Positions 9,267-20,074 of a stretch of 39,330 nt of DNA are shown here, in pieces. The notes under the pieces were generated by a model. The model ran no database searches, was not told where the DNA came from, and saw nothing but the letters and a program-made list of their open reading frames with translations. The position numbers and the translations under genes were made by a program. Every line of letters starts with the position of its first letter. Within the stretch, counting starts at the first letter, position 1. The stretch is taken from the NCBI GenBank assembly GCA_015039365.1, contig WION01000495.1, forward strand, positions 1-39,330, given 5' to 3'. The stretch is from Amanita rubescens. Lineage: Eukaryota > Basidiomycota > Agaricomycetes > Agaricales > Amanitaceae.

Positions 9267-11637
9267 TTAATGATGGTCCTCCTGATTGATGGGACTCAGC
9301 GGCGTTGGCCGCCGGACAAAAATATACCGCGGCATACCATCCTCCTGAATCGTGGCCACCCTGTCCAACCTAAAACCTTTCCTCTGAGGCTCCCAGACAG
9401 AAAAATAGTACCAATATGCTACCCCGATAAACGGTACGCAAAAGCCAGCCACCGGATGTGCCTGCCATTAATTTGTCAGTGGGAGTTTCCAATTAAATAA
9501 ACTAATTTACCCAATACGGCAAATGTATATAGGGTTGGCTACCCCTTCTTGGCGGAGCAAATGGAATGGCTATCAAAAAAAGGTTGGACAGGGAGAAGGC
9601 AATCAAAACGGCTTTTGGAGCCCTGAAAGGTGAGCGCCAATTCCAAGATCGATAAGCTGATGTGTAAAGCAAGATTAGCCCGACAGAGACGAAGAAGTTG
9701 ACAATTGATGAGCAATACGATGACACTATACGTTTATTTTTCTTAGCTTCAGCGAGACCCGGAGAGTATAATGGCTTACAGCTAATGAGAAATTGATAAA
9801 TATCCCCTGGCGGAGCCGTGAAGAGAAATAGGCATGAAATCAGATACTGCGAGAAGAGTGCTCCCAGGGGTGCGTTAAAGGGAAAATTGCCCGCGAAGAA
9901 TGATGAACAAGGAAGTATCCCTTCGCGGCCGAGCTCCTGTATGACTTCGGATATCACGACATCAGTACTAGCCTATGAGATGATGAAAACAACATACCCC
10001 GAGCCTGCGAAAACTGGCCCGCAAGGAGATTGCCCAAGACAGAAAACGCAATAAAAGCGCTTAATACCTGCAAAGTCAGTATTTATTACATTGGAATTGC
10101 TTCCTGTGCTTAAATTAATCGACTAACCCTCTCTGTTGCAAAGCCGAATAGGTTCCGGAAGAAGAGAGCCCTAGTCCAAGATCAGCTATTTTATGTGATG
10201 ACCCCCGTACGGGACTTACGCTACAATCTGCTGACTGTTCAAGATATCATGTTTCGAGACGACAGCAAAATATGCAATGTTGACAAATAGATACACTAGT
10301 GTGACCAAGCACGTTGCTATTGGTGCCGCGCGTTTAAGAGTTTGGACTGGGTTTTTTACTTCGGATAACGTATAGTTGGCGTTATTATAACCGACGAATG
10401 ACCTATATAATGGCATGAAACCCCAAAGAAAGGCCAAGACAAAGATAAATTTACCAAATGACATTATACATGCCTGTCACGAAGGCATTTACGCCTATCC
10501 CCGAGCCTTCCCAGAATTTCTTCCATTCAAAATTGTGAGGTTGCTCATACCGATCGCTGACTTGGAAACCAGGAATGCCTAGAAGAGACAGTAGGCCAGC
10601 AAGTGCAACGGCTGAGAGTACGACGAGCTTGAATGAACCAAGAACGTTTTGCAATCGGACGCCCCACTTGAGCATTGTTCCGTGAATCAACACGATGAAA
10701 GTTAAGATAGAAAAGGATATCAAACGAGTAGTGTACCATGTCGAGGGTATGGCAAGGGCATGTGTTAGATCTCAAGAATCATAATTTGTCAGTTGAAAAG
10801 CTCTCAGACGTATGATAGCCTAATCACTTACATTCACTAAAAACCACGCTGTTCGCCGCCGCCATTCCCTGGGTCTTTTGTTGGAAAAGAACGTGACTAG
10901 AGCCGACAAGACACGTACCGTCAGAAAGGCATACACAGCATATACACAGGTTATCAGAAACCTTGGGCGCGGGTACATAAACTCGAGATAATTCTTTTCT
11001 CCTCCGCTCCGAGGCAAGCCCTAGATAACAGATTTCAGACTTAGCGACGGTTGCACACGAGCAAGAATACGTCATGTCACGCACGGTTCCAAGTTCAATA
11101 TAGACTGCTGTTCCCGCAGCAGCTAATGCAGCACCCAATAACCACATGATGAATGTTATGCCAACACTGCCCGAGGCACGTAAAATAATGCTAGGAGTAG
11201 CATATATGCTATGATTCGTTCAATATGCTTGCTATGTAACGGTAGGTTTGCTGGTGTCTTACCCAGTCCCTATAACACGATTAAAAATCAGGAACACTGC
11301 GCTAGGGGTGCCTGGTGGATCGAAATGGTTGAGGAACAGTGGCATATAGGGAATGCAAAAGAGGAAATGTATTGACCAAGCTGCCGTTTCTCTTGCGGAA
11401 CGGTGCTAGCGGAGTCGCTATGACGCGCTAAAGACAAATCTTATCAGTTGGCAACAGACAACAAAGCTTTCAATCAGACGTGGCACCATTTTCGTTTTCG
11501 CTACGCGTTCCAACTTGAACATCCCCGACTATGGTGCGCCTAGCATCGTCAACCGAACCATAACTGTTTGGAACATCGTCGTTCAGATATCGTGCCTCTG
11601 TAGTGCTAGTGCTGGCATGCCCGGGTGTCGCGGTCAT
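9267..11637 (-). CDS. Amino acid permease, APC superfamily (LAT/MUP1-like)
   Basis: About 565 residues can be spliced from roughly a dozen exons with intact phase. The protein has a polar N-terminus starting MTATPGHASTSTTEA, then KRQLGTPSAVFLIF, then the first-helix signature NRVIGTGIYATPSIILRASG that binds substrate in this superfamily. Further hallmarks are MWLLGAALAAAGTAVYIELG, GLPRSGGEKNYLEFMYPRP, GMAAANSVVFSEY, GVNAFVTGMYNVIWSFVGYN, NANYTLSEVKNPVQTLKRAA, VIQELGREGILP, FNAPLGALFSQYLIS and WNWRSPFRAPK. The last exon (about 9267-9461) ends EDGMPRYIFVRRP plus a short tail. Such proteins carry amino acids, often methionine, across the plasma membrane with protons. The substrate is not readable from sequence. 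The 5' half is duplicated downstream (11799-12010, 14697-15055); this copy alone joins to the 3' exons and keeps an open N-terminus. Confidence 0.88.
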
Positions 11638-11787
11638 CACGTTCTGAAAAGAACGATGGTGTGCGAATCAAATATATTCACACGTCCAAAACGAACAGAT
11701 ATTGATGATGAGAGATAAGATCTTACTTAAGATCAAGCGACAATCTTTACTTCTAGTTCCGGGCTTTGAGATTGTGACTTTTTTCTT
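10979..11787. repeat. Partial tandem duplication, unit 1 (permease 5' half plus cyclophilin 3' end)
   Basis: The unit runs from a permease exon (a cgagataattcttttctcc block) through the permease start and upstream DNA into the last codons of a cyclophilin copy. It is matched by 11799-12010 plus 14697-15270, at high similarity with small indels. It ends at about 11787, where cyclophilin codons abut permease sequence. Confidence 0.85.
11744..11787 (-). pseudogene. Left-over 3' end of the cyclophilin gene
   Basis: Reversed, this stretch reads [13 protein letters not shown], matching the [14 protein letters not shown] terminus of the cyclophilin at 15216-15865. Nothing upstream of it in the gene is present, and the sequence passes directly into duplicated permease DNA. 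It marks the join of the tandem duplication. Confidence 0.8.
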
Positions 11788-11798
11788 GGTTGCGCTAG

Positions 11799-12010
11799 AT
11801 CATGAGATAATTCTTTTCTCCTCTGCTCCGAGGTAAGCCCTAGATAACAGATTTCAGACTTTAGTGATGGTTGCACACGAGCAAGAATACGCACGGTTCC
11901 AAGTTTAGACTGCCGTCCGGCGGCCTGCAGCAGCTAATATAATGGCGCCAAATAACCACATGATGAATCAACACTGCCAGAGGCACATAAAATAATGCTA
12001 AGAGTAGCAT
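11799..12010 (-). pseudogene. Permease fragment (duplicate, internal exons)
   Basis: This is a copy of 10979-11212, covering the exons around LPRSGGEKNY and IILRASGSVGITF. It carries several small deletions and insertions, for example where the intact copy encodes AAAGTAVYIELG. It stops abruptly at agtagcatat within an intron, where unrelated DNA begins. It has no 3' exons and cannot encode a permease. Confidence 0.8.
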
Positions 12011-12318
12011 ATTCTAGGCTGCTCCGATGTTGGGCGATTTCGGGCCGACCAACTTTTCCCCTAATCACTCAATTTGTGAGACATTGCGAGTCTGTCCACC
12101 ACACCATGGGTTACAACCGGCTTGAAACGGTATGGCGATCCTTAATACCATTTTGGGCGACAATTAACCCAAAGTAGATGATGACATTATACTACTACTA
12201 CAGCATTGCGATCGCGCTTCATGCCCGACGGATTCAAAACAAGTCTGCCATATGCGATATAAAGGATGAGGGGGGTTGCAAAGAGGCATCCCCCTTCCAT
12301 TCAGGCTGTATCTCTACC

Positions 12319-13074
12319 ATGTCAGTGCAAGTGATCTTTGACGAAGTATGGAGGAGTAACCAAGGGAAGGTCGATGTCAACCACCTCTTCTACTTAACGC
12401 GCTCCCACTACCTCGACACACCACGCCCCGCCGTTGACGAATGTCAACTCCAAAGCGTCTCCGTCTACAAGCGACGACATGGAATACAACATGAATCTAT
12501 GTTATTCACGCTCTGGTCTAAACGTGACGGCAAGCAATTCCGCTTACTCGTTGAACGCACCGTCGACCTCCCATCCATTTTGGGACTTTCGAAGATGTCA
12601 TCATCGGGCGACATATTGAAGTTCGCTAATGACACAGCACTGGTTATACAAACCAATGCTACGCTGTCCCGGAAGTCGTATGGCGAAGCCTTATGGACCC
12701 TCACGATGCCGACTACACCCAATACCTTTGTGATCAATCTAATCCAACTGGTTTTATTACTCCGTACTATCCGGGATGTGGATGGCGGCCAGCAATACAG
12801 TATTATCAAACGAAATTGCTTTTGGCTTGTACGAATGGCACGGCTCGCTATTGTATGTCTTGCGCAGCGGGCTCATGCCCAGGATCAAGTGACCATTACA
12901 CATACCGAACGAGCTGAAAAACTAGGTAAACAGTGTGGCTGCGTTCGTTTAGATGGGTCCAGATCCCATGATGCAGATGAATTGTCTGTGAAACAATTGG
13001 TTGACAAGTATGAAACCGATTACCAGGCATTCATGCGGAATTATCATGCAAGTCATTTGGCAACTGTTCCGTAA
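12319..13074 (+). CDS. Hypothetical protein of an unnamed basidiomycete family
   Basis: The open frame runs 12178-13074 without introns. I choose the internal ATG giving MSVQVIFDEVWRSNQGKVDV (251 residues), because the first 47 codons look unlike the rest. Readable features are HLFYLTRSHYLDTPRPAVDE, SVSVYKRRHGIQHESMLFTL and GGQQYSIIKRNCFWLVRM. The order of a histidine-containing strand followed later by an N-C-F-W helix start resembles LRAT/NlpC-like papain-fold families, where that cysteine is catalytic. This is inference from pattern only, and no function is assigned. A hydrophobic run (INLIQLVLLLRTI) precedes the cysteine. The gene lies in DNA inserted into a duplicated permease intron. 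An intron or frameshift between 12690 and 12920 is possible, because a second frame is also open there. Confidence 0.5.
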   Translation: MSVQVIFDEVWRSNQGKVDVNHLFYLTRSHYLDTPRPAVDECQLQSVSVYKRRHGIQHESMLFTLWSKRDGKQFRLLVERTVDLPSILGLSKMSSSGDILKFANDTALVIQTNATLSRKSYGEALWTLTMPTTPNTFVINLIQLVLLLRTIRDVDGGQQYSIIKRNCFWLVRMARLAIVCLAQRAHAQDQVTITHTERAEKLGKQCGCVRLDGSRSHDADELSVKQLVDKYETDYQAFMRNYHASHLATVP

Positions 13075-13573
13075 CTACCTTCACTAACATTATTGCAGAA
13101 GGGCACATTTTCCGGCTGGATATCCTCATTATTCAATATTTACTAGTATATCATGGACTCATTATGTACCATCTACGGTATCACAAATTGAGTGACTTTG
13201 CTTGGTCCGACGTACGTAGGAAGCATGACGCAAGGAAATACATCCGATGCGAGCCGAGGAGAGTGCGATAGTCGACCCATGGAACGATGAATACCTTCTC
13301 GTGTGGTAGCGGGTTGGTGGCATCAATTTGAGGATTGCAAAATAGTTTTTCCTGAGCTTTTCATGAGAGCGCATGTACCACGTCGCACCGAATGCATGAG
13401 AAGCAACAGGCTAGGGTGCTCCCGATGGCGGAACTGTTGTCGTTGAAGACCCCAATACGAGATTGGAGGAAGGCCTACCGCGGTCATTGAGTTGCGGCGT
13501 CCTAGCGATGGAAAAGGGACAGAGGTAGCATTCTGGACCATAGATGACGCTCGAAGCGTACCTAAGTGGGTGG
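13075..13573. other. Stretch within the insert, no gene supported
   Basis: Short open frames on the minus strand overlap here (13162-13374, 13323-13580), with no recognised motif and no convincing splice joins. Confidence 0.4.
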
Positions 13574-14122
13574 TTAACATGCAATATACGCAAGTGAAAA
13601 AGCTATTAAGCTAACCAGAGCTCGTCGCTGTCCCATTGATGGGCCGATCACACACTCGAGCCGTTCCGGTCGCATGCGCAAGAGCGTCCTCCCTATGTGC
13701 TTTCCGCTCGAGACTCTTTGCCTTTTCCTTAATACTATAGGTGAGTTCATCCCCTTTGGGCTCGTTATCCACGGCATCAGGAACGGCACATCGTCTCCGT
13801 CTGCTTCCCGCACTGGTGCCATTTGGGCTGCGATCCACGCCTTTTGCGATTCGGGCTCCTTCCTTGCACGCATCTCCTCGTCTTCTCCGGCGTCCGCATT
13901 CATCTTTGCAACCCGGCGTAACGGACTGCCGCCCTGCGCAGCTTGAAACTTGCGCATTAATAGCGGGCTATCCCTAGCATCTCTGCCGGGGCCGTTCCTG
14001 TCGTGGATGTTGTTCATGTTGCTGTTGCTAGCAGATGGCATCGAAGCGGTCGTGAAAGGTGACAATGCTAGCAAACGGTGGATCTTGATTTCGGTGCCAC
14101 ATGCAGCTGCAAAATAATCCAT
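13574..14122 (-). CDS. Hypothetical protein within the insert
   Basis: The frame of 182 codons starts MDYFAAACGTEIKIHRLLAL and remains open upstream of this ATG through a lysine-rich stretch (KTKKAKAEV), so a 5' exon is possible. The middle is polar and charged (GEDEEMRARKEPESQKAWIA) and the end is hydrophobic (LVSLIAFSLAYIAC). I recognise no domain. The opposite strand is also open in part, so coding status is uncertain. Confidence 0.3.
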   Translation of the reverse strand: MDYFAAACGTEIKIHRLLALSPFTTASMPSASNSNMNNIHDRNGPGRDARDSPLLMRKFQAAQGGSPLRRVAKMNADAGEDEEMRARKEPESQKAWIAAQMAPVREADGDDVPFLMPWITSPKGMNSPIVLRKRQRVSSGKHIGRTLLRMRPERLECVIGPSMGQRRALVSLIAFSLAYIAC

Positions 14123-14696
14123 AAAGCATTGAAAAAGGGTAACGGTGGTGAGGCTGACCTCTGCCTTGGCCTTCTTGGTCTTGAGAGACGTCTTGGTGCT
14201 ACTTTACATGCGTAGCGAACAATACGATGGTTTTTAACTTCATATGTTCATAGACACGGGTGAATCGCCCTGCGAAATTAATGTTAATGATATGAGCGGA
14301 TATCGGGTGCTATAGTGACATACCTCGCCGAGAAAACCGACGCGCTGCAGCTGACACCTCCCTGCTTTGTCGCAAGTAACCTCTAGCGGCAAAGGTGATG
14401 CAGTGTTGACGAACCAGACCCTGGAGCATTCTGGGTGCTTTGGACTTGAGCCGGCGGTGGAACAGCCTGATGTTGTTTCTGATAAATAGCGAGCTTGGGA
14501 GGAGTCGTGGTCTGGATTTTTTATAGTGTCTGAGAGTGGGCAGCGCCAGAATTGATCATGTACATATATGAGCCATAGTTGACGAGGGGAGTAACGGCCG
14601 TGCAAAGGATTGAACGTGTCTTACGATTCCAACGTTGGAATATTTCTCTGAAAGATACTAGATGCTGCGACAGGCGTGATGCACTGGGCGGCGGGT
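14123..14696. other. Right part of the insert, no gene supported
   Basis: A minus-strand frame (14240-14605, 121 codons) has no ATG at its start and no recognised domain. The DNA ends at about 14696, where the duplicated permease sequence resumes. Confidence 0.4.
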
Positions 14697-15055
14697 CAAG
14701 TTTGCTGATGTCTTACCCAGTTCCTATAACACGATTGGAGATCAGGAGCACGGCGCTAGGGGTGCCTGGTTGATCGAAATGGTTGAGGAACAATGGCACA
14801 TAGGGATTGCAAAGGAGGAAATGTAGTTTCTCTTGCCGAACGGTACTAGCGGAGTCGCTATGACGCGCTAAAGACAAATCTTATCAGTTGGCAATAGACG
14901 ACAAAGCTTCAATCAGACGTGGCACCATTTTCGTTTTCGCTACGTGTTCCAACTTGAACAATGGCATCGTCAACCGAACCATAACTGTTTGGAACATCGT
15001 CGTTCAGATATTGTGCCTCTGTAGTGCTATTGCCATGTCGCGATCATCACCTTCT
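14697..15055 (-). pseudogene. Permease 5' fragment (duplicate with broken start)
   Basis: A copy of 11241-11637 covering the first permease exons. The N-terminal exon has suffered deletions. Reading from the matching ATG gives only a few codons before a stop, whereas the intact copy reads MTATPGHASTSTTEA onward. The block coding for the DDARRTIVGDVQV stretch is also shortened. It sits just upstream of the point where the cyclophilin gene ends. Confidence 0.75.
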
Positions 15056-15215
15056 GAAAAGAACGATGGTGTGCGAATCAAACGTTCCGAGTCACACGTC
15101 CAAAACGAACAGATATTGATGTTGATGCATGATGAGAGATAAGATCTTAAGATCAAACGACAATCTTTGCTTCTCATGCAATAGTACATGGTATACGACT
15201 TCTTTTACACCCCAT

Positions 15216-15865
15216 TTAGACAGTTCCGGACTTTGAGATTGTGACTTTTTTCTTGGTTGCACCAGATGCGGTACCATGAGACTCGATCTTCTTAACAAGG
15301 TCCATGCCCTCAATAACCTCTCCTAAGAACAAAGATTATTCAAAATCTATCAGATTGCATGATGGGAGTTTGCTCACCAAAGACAACATGAGCACCGTCA
15401 AGCCAGCTTGTCACGACGGTAGTGATGAAGAATTGGGATCCGTTGGTGTTCTTGCCGGCGTTAGCCATGGACAATTGACCAGGTTTCTTGTGCTTAAGTT
15501 CGAAGTTTTCATCTGCGAAGCTACGTCAAGACCTAGAGAAACAAATACGGGGAATAATCCAAACCAGCGAATTTTTCGCCATAGATGGACTTGCCACCAG
15601 TGCCGTTTCCTCTCGTGAAATCACCGCCTTGAAGCATGAAGTTGGGGATGACACGATGGAAACTGGATCCCTGGTAGCCAAATCCGTGCTGGCCGGTGGC
15701 TAGTTCACGGAAGTTCTTGGCTGTCCGAGGAACGACATCGTCGTAAAGTTTGAAGACAATGCGCCCAGAAGGGGTGCCATCAATAGCAATATCGAACTAG
15801 ACAAAGGATTAGCGCCCGTAGGATGGGATATGTGGCTTATCAAAACGCACGAATACGTTAGACAT
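15216..15865 (-). CDS. CPR1: Cyclophilin, cytosolic type peptidyl-prolyl cis-trans isomerase
   Basis: Four exons splice to about 162 residues, the usual length for cyclophilin A. Exon 1 encodes only MSNVF; the rest begins [20 protein letters not shown]. Catalytic and drug-binding residues are in place: the arginine and phenylalanine of [17 protein letters not shown], the glutamine of NGSQFFIT, and the tryptophan and histidine of [12 protein letters not shown], which form the cyclosporin A site. The terminus is [14 protein letters not shown]. The enzyme interconverts proline peptide bonds and assists folding; it also mediates cyclosporin inhibition of calcineurin. There is no signal peptide. 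The gene shares its upstream region with the divergent XPF gene, and its 3' end is copied at 11744-11787. I recognise the family with certainty; the paralogue name is less sure. Confidence 0.93.
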
Positions 15866-16523
15866 GATGGTTGGGTTGAAGGTCGATGTTGCGAGGGACG
15901 GGATGTCACTCCTTTATAACAGAAACTTGGCGGGCGTTACCGTTACCGATCTCATCGATCAATCAATCTAAGATCATCCGATGCACGTTGCTCTTGTCTC
16001 TCAGCTAGTACAGCCTGCCCACACCTGGGAGGGGAGTCAGAGCCTCTCTGCAGAGCTATCCTGAATAGGATGGGCAGACAGAATGTTCCTCAGAAGGATA
16101 AACACATATACATTCAGGTGTTGCTACGCAGTTTGGCTTCGCGGATACGTCACCGCTTGCAAATAGCATGTCTCAGCTATTGTAATGAGGAGTCTGTACC
16201 CTCTTCCTGAAGTACCCCCCAAACCCCAAGGAGCTATGCACTTTGGGGGTAAATCTCTCAGCCGTAATTGGAGCACGACCACATTGCATCAGCTTGATAA
16301 TCCATTACTGCGGCCTAAATACAGGTACCATATATATATGTATATCTGTATCCTTCGAGAAGACAGCTGAAGACAGCACCACCATTCTCAAGTAGTCAAT
16401 TTGGCTATAGGACGCCAGATTCATGTTTCTTATCCTCATCGGGCTAGTTCCCGAGTGTATGGTTTCCGTGCCGTGACGCCGAAGAAAGACCGGTGGCTGT
16501 GCTGTGTGAACCACTGACACAGA
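15866..16523. other. Shared upstream region of cyclophilin and XPF genes
   Basis: This 658-bp stretch separates two divergent starts and probably holds both promoters. A run of alternating T and A (catatatatatgtatat, near 16329-16344) is visible. I see no gene; short frames in it lack motifs. Confidence 0.45.
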
Positions 16524-19500
16524 ATGTCGGTTCTCCTCCCATTTCACAAAAAGATATTAGAGGATATCCATGACCCAGCAACTAGTGAATTACTTATCAT
16601 GGCCCGCGGCCTCGGAATGCGCCGCATAATATGCACCCTTGTTGAAGATTTACGATTCGCCCAAGAACCTCGTTTTATTGATCAATGCCACCCAAGATGA
16701 AGTGCAAGGAATAGGCGAGGAGTTGGGCATCCTTGGATGCCACAATCCAGGACTTCGGGTGATTGATCATGAGACCGGGAGCAAAGAGAGGTGACAATGT
16801 CGACATTCTGCTCTCAGGACCCGCTCAATGTCCCTGCTTTAGACAGACACTCTACAATGGCGGTGGTCTTATATCTGTTACGTCCAGGATTCTCATCGTC
16901 GACATGCTCCAGTCCGATATTCAGACGGACCTAATAACGGGCATCATTGTTCTTCGCGCAGATAGGTGAGCGTACTGGCCGTGCCTTTGATCCTTACTTA
17001 AAAGCGTCAGGATCTCACCACTAGTTCTAGAAGCGTTTATCGTTCGGTTATATCGCGAAAAGAACAAGACAGGTTTCTTGAAAGCTTTCACGGATCAGCC
17101 TGAGCATATTACCAGCGGTCTGTCGCCCTTGAGAAATATCATGAAAGAGTTGCAACTCCGCAAAGTGCACATTTACCCAAGGCAAGCATAGATTTTAAAT
17201 TTATGTACATGGCGTATAAATCCCGGTCCTAATAGGTTCCAGGAAGATGTTAAACAGTCACTGGAGCGACGAAGAGCAGACGTCATTGAACTATCGCAAG
17301 ACATGTCCGAGTACATGTCTGACATCCATCACGCCATCATTCAATGTATGAATGCGACTCTATCAGAGTTGAGGAAATCAAATACAACAGTGAGCATAGG
17401 TTATGTTCGTTAGTTGTATATCTCATGCGCAGATAAAATAGCTCGATTTGGACGAGTTGAATGTCGAGAACGCCTATTTCCGCTCCTTCGACATTGTCGT
17501 GCGGCGCCAATTAGACTCTGTATGGCATCAAGTCGGTCCAAAGACGAAACAGATGGTCAAAGACCTTTCCACTCTTCGGCAGCTTCTTTAGTGAGCGCTC
17601 TATCCTGTCTGTCATTTTGCCACTGAATGCATTTAGTTATCTCGTGACTTACGATCCTTTACAATATCAAGCTTATTTAGATAGTCTGCGTGAATCTAAT
17701 TCCGCAACTTCATCGGGAGCTGCACGACAGCACCAATCTCCCTGGCTGTTTACCGATGCCGCCGACATCATTTTCCGCTCAGCTGAACGGCGGTGCTACC
17801 TCAAGACTGCCCCCCAGAAAAGTGGAACATCTGTCATCGATTTCTCCAACGACGATGATGCTTGGGAAGTGCTTGATGAAATCGAAGGACGTACGACAGA
17901 CAAGAACAAAGGCACCCAAGAGACGAGGCCCAAATGGTTGCCGGATGGTATGGAACCCGTCCTGGAGGAGCTGCCAAAATGGGATCTCCTATCAGAGATC
18001 CTTCTAGAGATCGAGGGGGAAATTATAAGGCAGCAGATGAATCACAAGTCTTCTGGCCAACGTGCGTTATAATTGTGGCTACCATTACGCGTATTTTTGA
18101 CGTTCTTGTCTGGACAGAGAATCTCGGATCTGATATCGTTCTCGTTATGGCATCCTCAACTCGGTCTTGTCAATCAATCCGCGACTATCTGTCTTTGGCG
18201 GATCACGATGCTCCCAGGGGTGCGAAAGGCAGACGTATGTTGATGAGGAGCCTCAGCAATTATTTGTGGTGGAAAGCAAGGCTAGAACAACAGCGGGAAG
18301 AGTCCCGTCGACAACAGGCTCCGAAAGCGAGTGGTAGTTCGAGGAGCACTTTCGAACGCTCGAGCTCCATTAGTGCGGCATTGAAGAGGAAAGATAAAGT
18401 GTTGTCCGACAAGGCGAAAAACAGGCGAAGGACAAGAGGAGGTGCTCCTGCGGCGACGTCAAGTCACGCCGATATTCAAGCAGCCGATGAACCGCCTAAT
18501 GACGTGGACCAAATTCTGGCTTTGCAAGTCACTCATTCCCTGTGTAAAGGATACCAAATTAACTCTTTCTTCGTAGCCAGGCCGCAGAAACCATCCGCCC
18601 TAGTGGCATTATTGATTTGACAGACGAAAATTTCATAATTGAGAACATAACCGAAGAGGATACCACATATGGGTTGCTTGCCCCTGAAGAGACGGTTATT
18701 ATCAGAGCCTACTCGGACGATTCAGATGATAGGATGCTCGCCGAGCTTCAACCCAAGTTTATTGTCATGTTCGAACCATCCATGGACTTTGTAAGGCGCA
18801 TCGAGGTACTTCGAGCATCACTACTCTTGTCCAGTGAGATTAACTGCTTTTGCAGGTGTATCGAAGCTCGCATCCAGGTCTTGGTGCGAGGGTATACCAT
18901 ATGGTCTATCGCGATTCATGCGAGGAACACAAATACCTCGCAGAGATCAGAAAGGAGAAAGAGTCATTCGAACGACTTATCAAGGAGCGTGCGGTATGTC
19001 GATTGTCTTGTGAGTTGAGCCGAGATTATTGACCACTTTGCAGACAATGTTAATACCCATTCACGAAGAACGGAGAGAAGGTGCGGGTAGCGAAGTTATC
19101 AAAACAATCAGCTCCCGGATTGCAGGAGGACGGAAGGATGTGAATACTGAACCCTCACGAGTGAGTGACTAAACTTTCCGTCGCGTCAACACATGATTGA
19201 TTGATCCATCGACAGGTCATCGTCGATATGCGAGAATTCAGATCGACGTTGCCGTCTTTGTTACATGCATCTAATCTTGCCATCATACCTGCGACACTCA
19301 CGGTCGGCGACTACATATTGACACCTGACATATGCGTCGAGCGAAAGAGCTTGGCGGACTTGGTTTCCAGTTTCAATAGCGGAAGATTGTGAGTAGCTTT
19401 TTAATAAGGCCCGTCTTGGCTGAAACCTTGTCAGATATACTCAATGCGAACTGATGTCTGTTCATTACAAGCACCCGGTACTTTTGATCGAATTTGAGGA

Positions 19501-20074
19501 GGACAAGTCTTTTACCCTTGACGTGAGTCTCTTGGCGTATCACGGCACACCAGGCTTACCCAGACTCTTTCATCAGCTTGTTTCCGAATTGAAATCATAC
19601 GCGAAGCCGACGGGTAAATACCCAGCGAAGAGCACAAGACCAAGTGGTGTCATCGATCCCGACTCCACACTTTCCGTTCAATCAAAGATCGCCCTGTTAA
19701 CGTTGTCCTTTCCGCGTGCACGCATCATATGGTCATCATCACCATATGCAAGCGCTCAGATCTTCAATGACCTCAAGCTAAACGATCCTGAGCCTGATCC
19801 TAGAAAAGCGATTGCCGTAGGTGCCGACGGCGACCTCGACGCGGGTGCCGGTATCAATGCGACAGCCGAGGAAGTGCTGCGTACCTTGCCAGGCATCAAT
19901 GACAAGAACATCAAGTATGTCATGCGGAGGGTCAAGACTGTCCGGGAGCTGTGTGATATGAGTCTACTTCAGGTGCAGGATATACTGGGTGCAGAGCCTG
20001 GCAAAGCGTGTTGGGAATTTATACATCGTGGTGAACGGCGGACAGCCGTCAATGCGGTTACTATTAGCATTTAG
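16524..20074 (+). CDS. RAD1: XPF/Rad1 structure-specific DNA repair endonuclease, with an exon 1 frameshift
   Basis: About a dozen exons give roughly 990 residues. The start reads [20 protein letters not shown] and [17 protein letters not shown], the helicase-like N-terminus of the family. Later landmarks are [69 protein letters not shown] and [13 protein letters not shown]. The C-terminal part has the ERCC4 nuclease: [36 protein letters not shown] (catalytic ERKxxxD), then a helix-hairpin-helix end ([17 protein letters not shown]). With its ERCC1/Rad10 partner such proteins cut 5' of lesions in nucleotide excision repair. One extra base near 16641 shifts the frame after CTL; without it the text would continue [16 protein letters not shown]. 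The other exons are clean. One intron (17182-17235) uses a GC donor. Confidence 0.92.

Larger units (their letters stand above)
12011..14696. other. Insert of about 2.7 kb inside the duplicated permease intron
   Basis: Compared with the uninterrupted copy, homology stops after agtagcatat and resumes at tttgctgatgtcttaccc. About 40 bp of intron sequence from the other copy is missing between these points. The insert holds a 298-codon plus-strand frame and a 182-codon minus-strand frame. I found no terminal inverted repeats, no target duplication and no transposase, so its nature is open. It could be a gene-bearing translocation. Confidence 0.7.
11797..15270. repeat. Partial tandem duplication, unit 2, interrupted
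   Basis: The second copy of the unit at 10979-11787 is split into 11797-12010 and 14697-15270 by about 2.69 kb of other DNA. Its right part runs on into the intact cyclophilin gene, so this side retains the original cyclophilin-permease junction. Confidence 0.8.

Noticed and set aside
14240..14605. 121-codon minus-strand frame in the insert
   Set aside because: It begins without ATG and shows no domain or splice partner.
12011..14696. Insert as a classical DNA transposon
   Set aside because: The two ends are not inverted repeats of each other, no target duplication is visible and no transposase was found.
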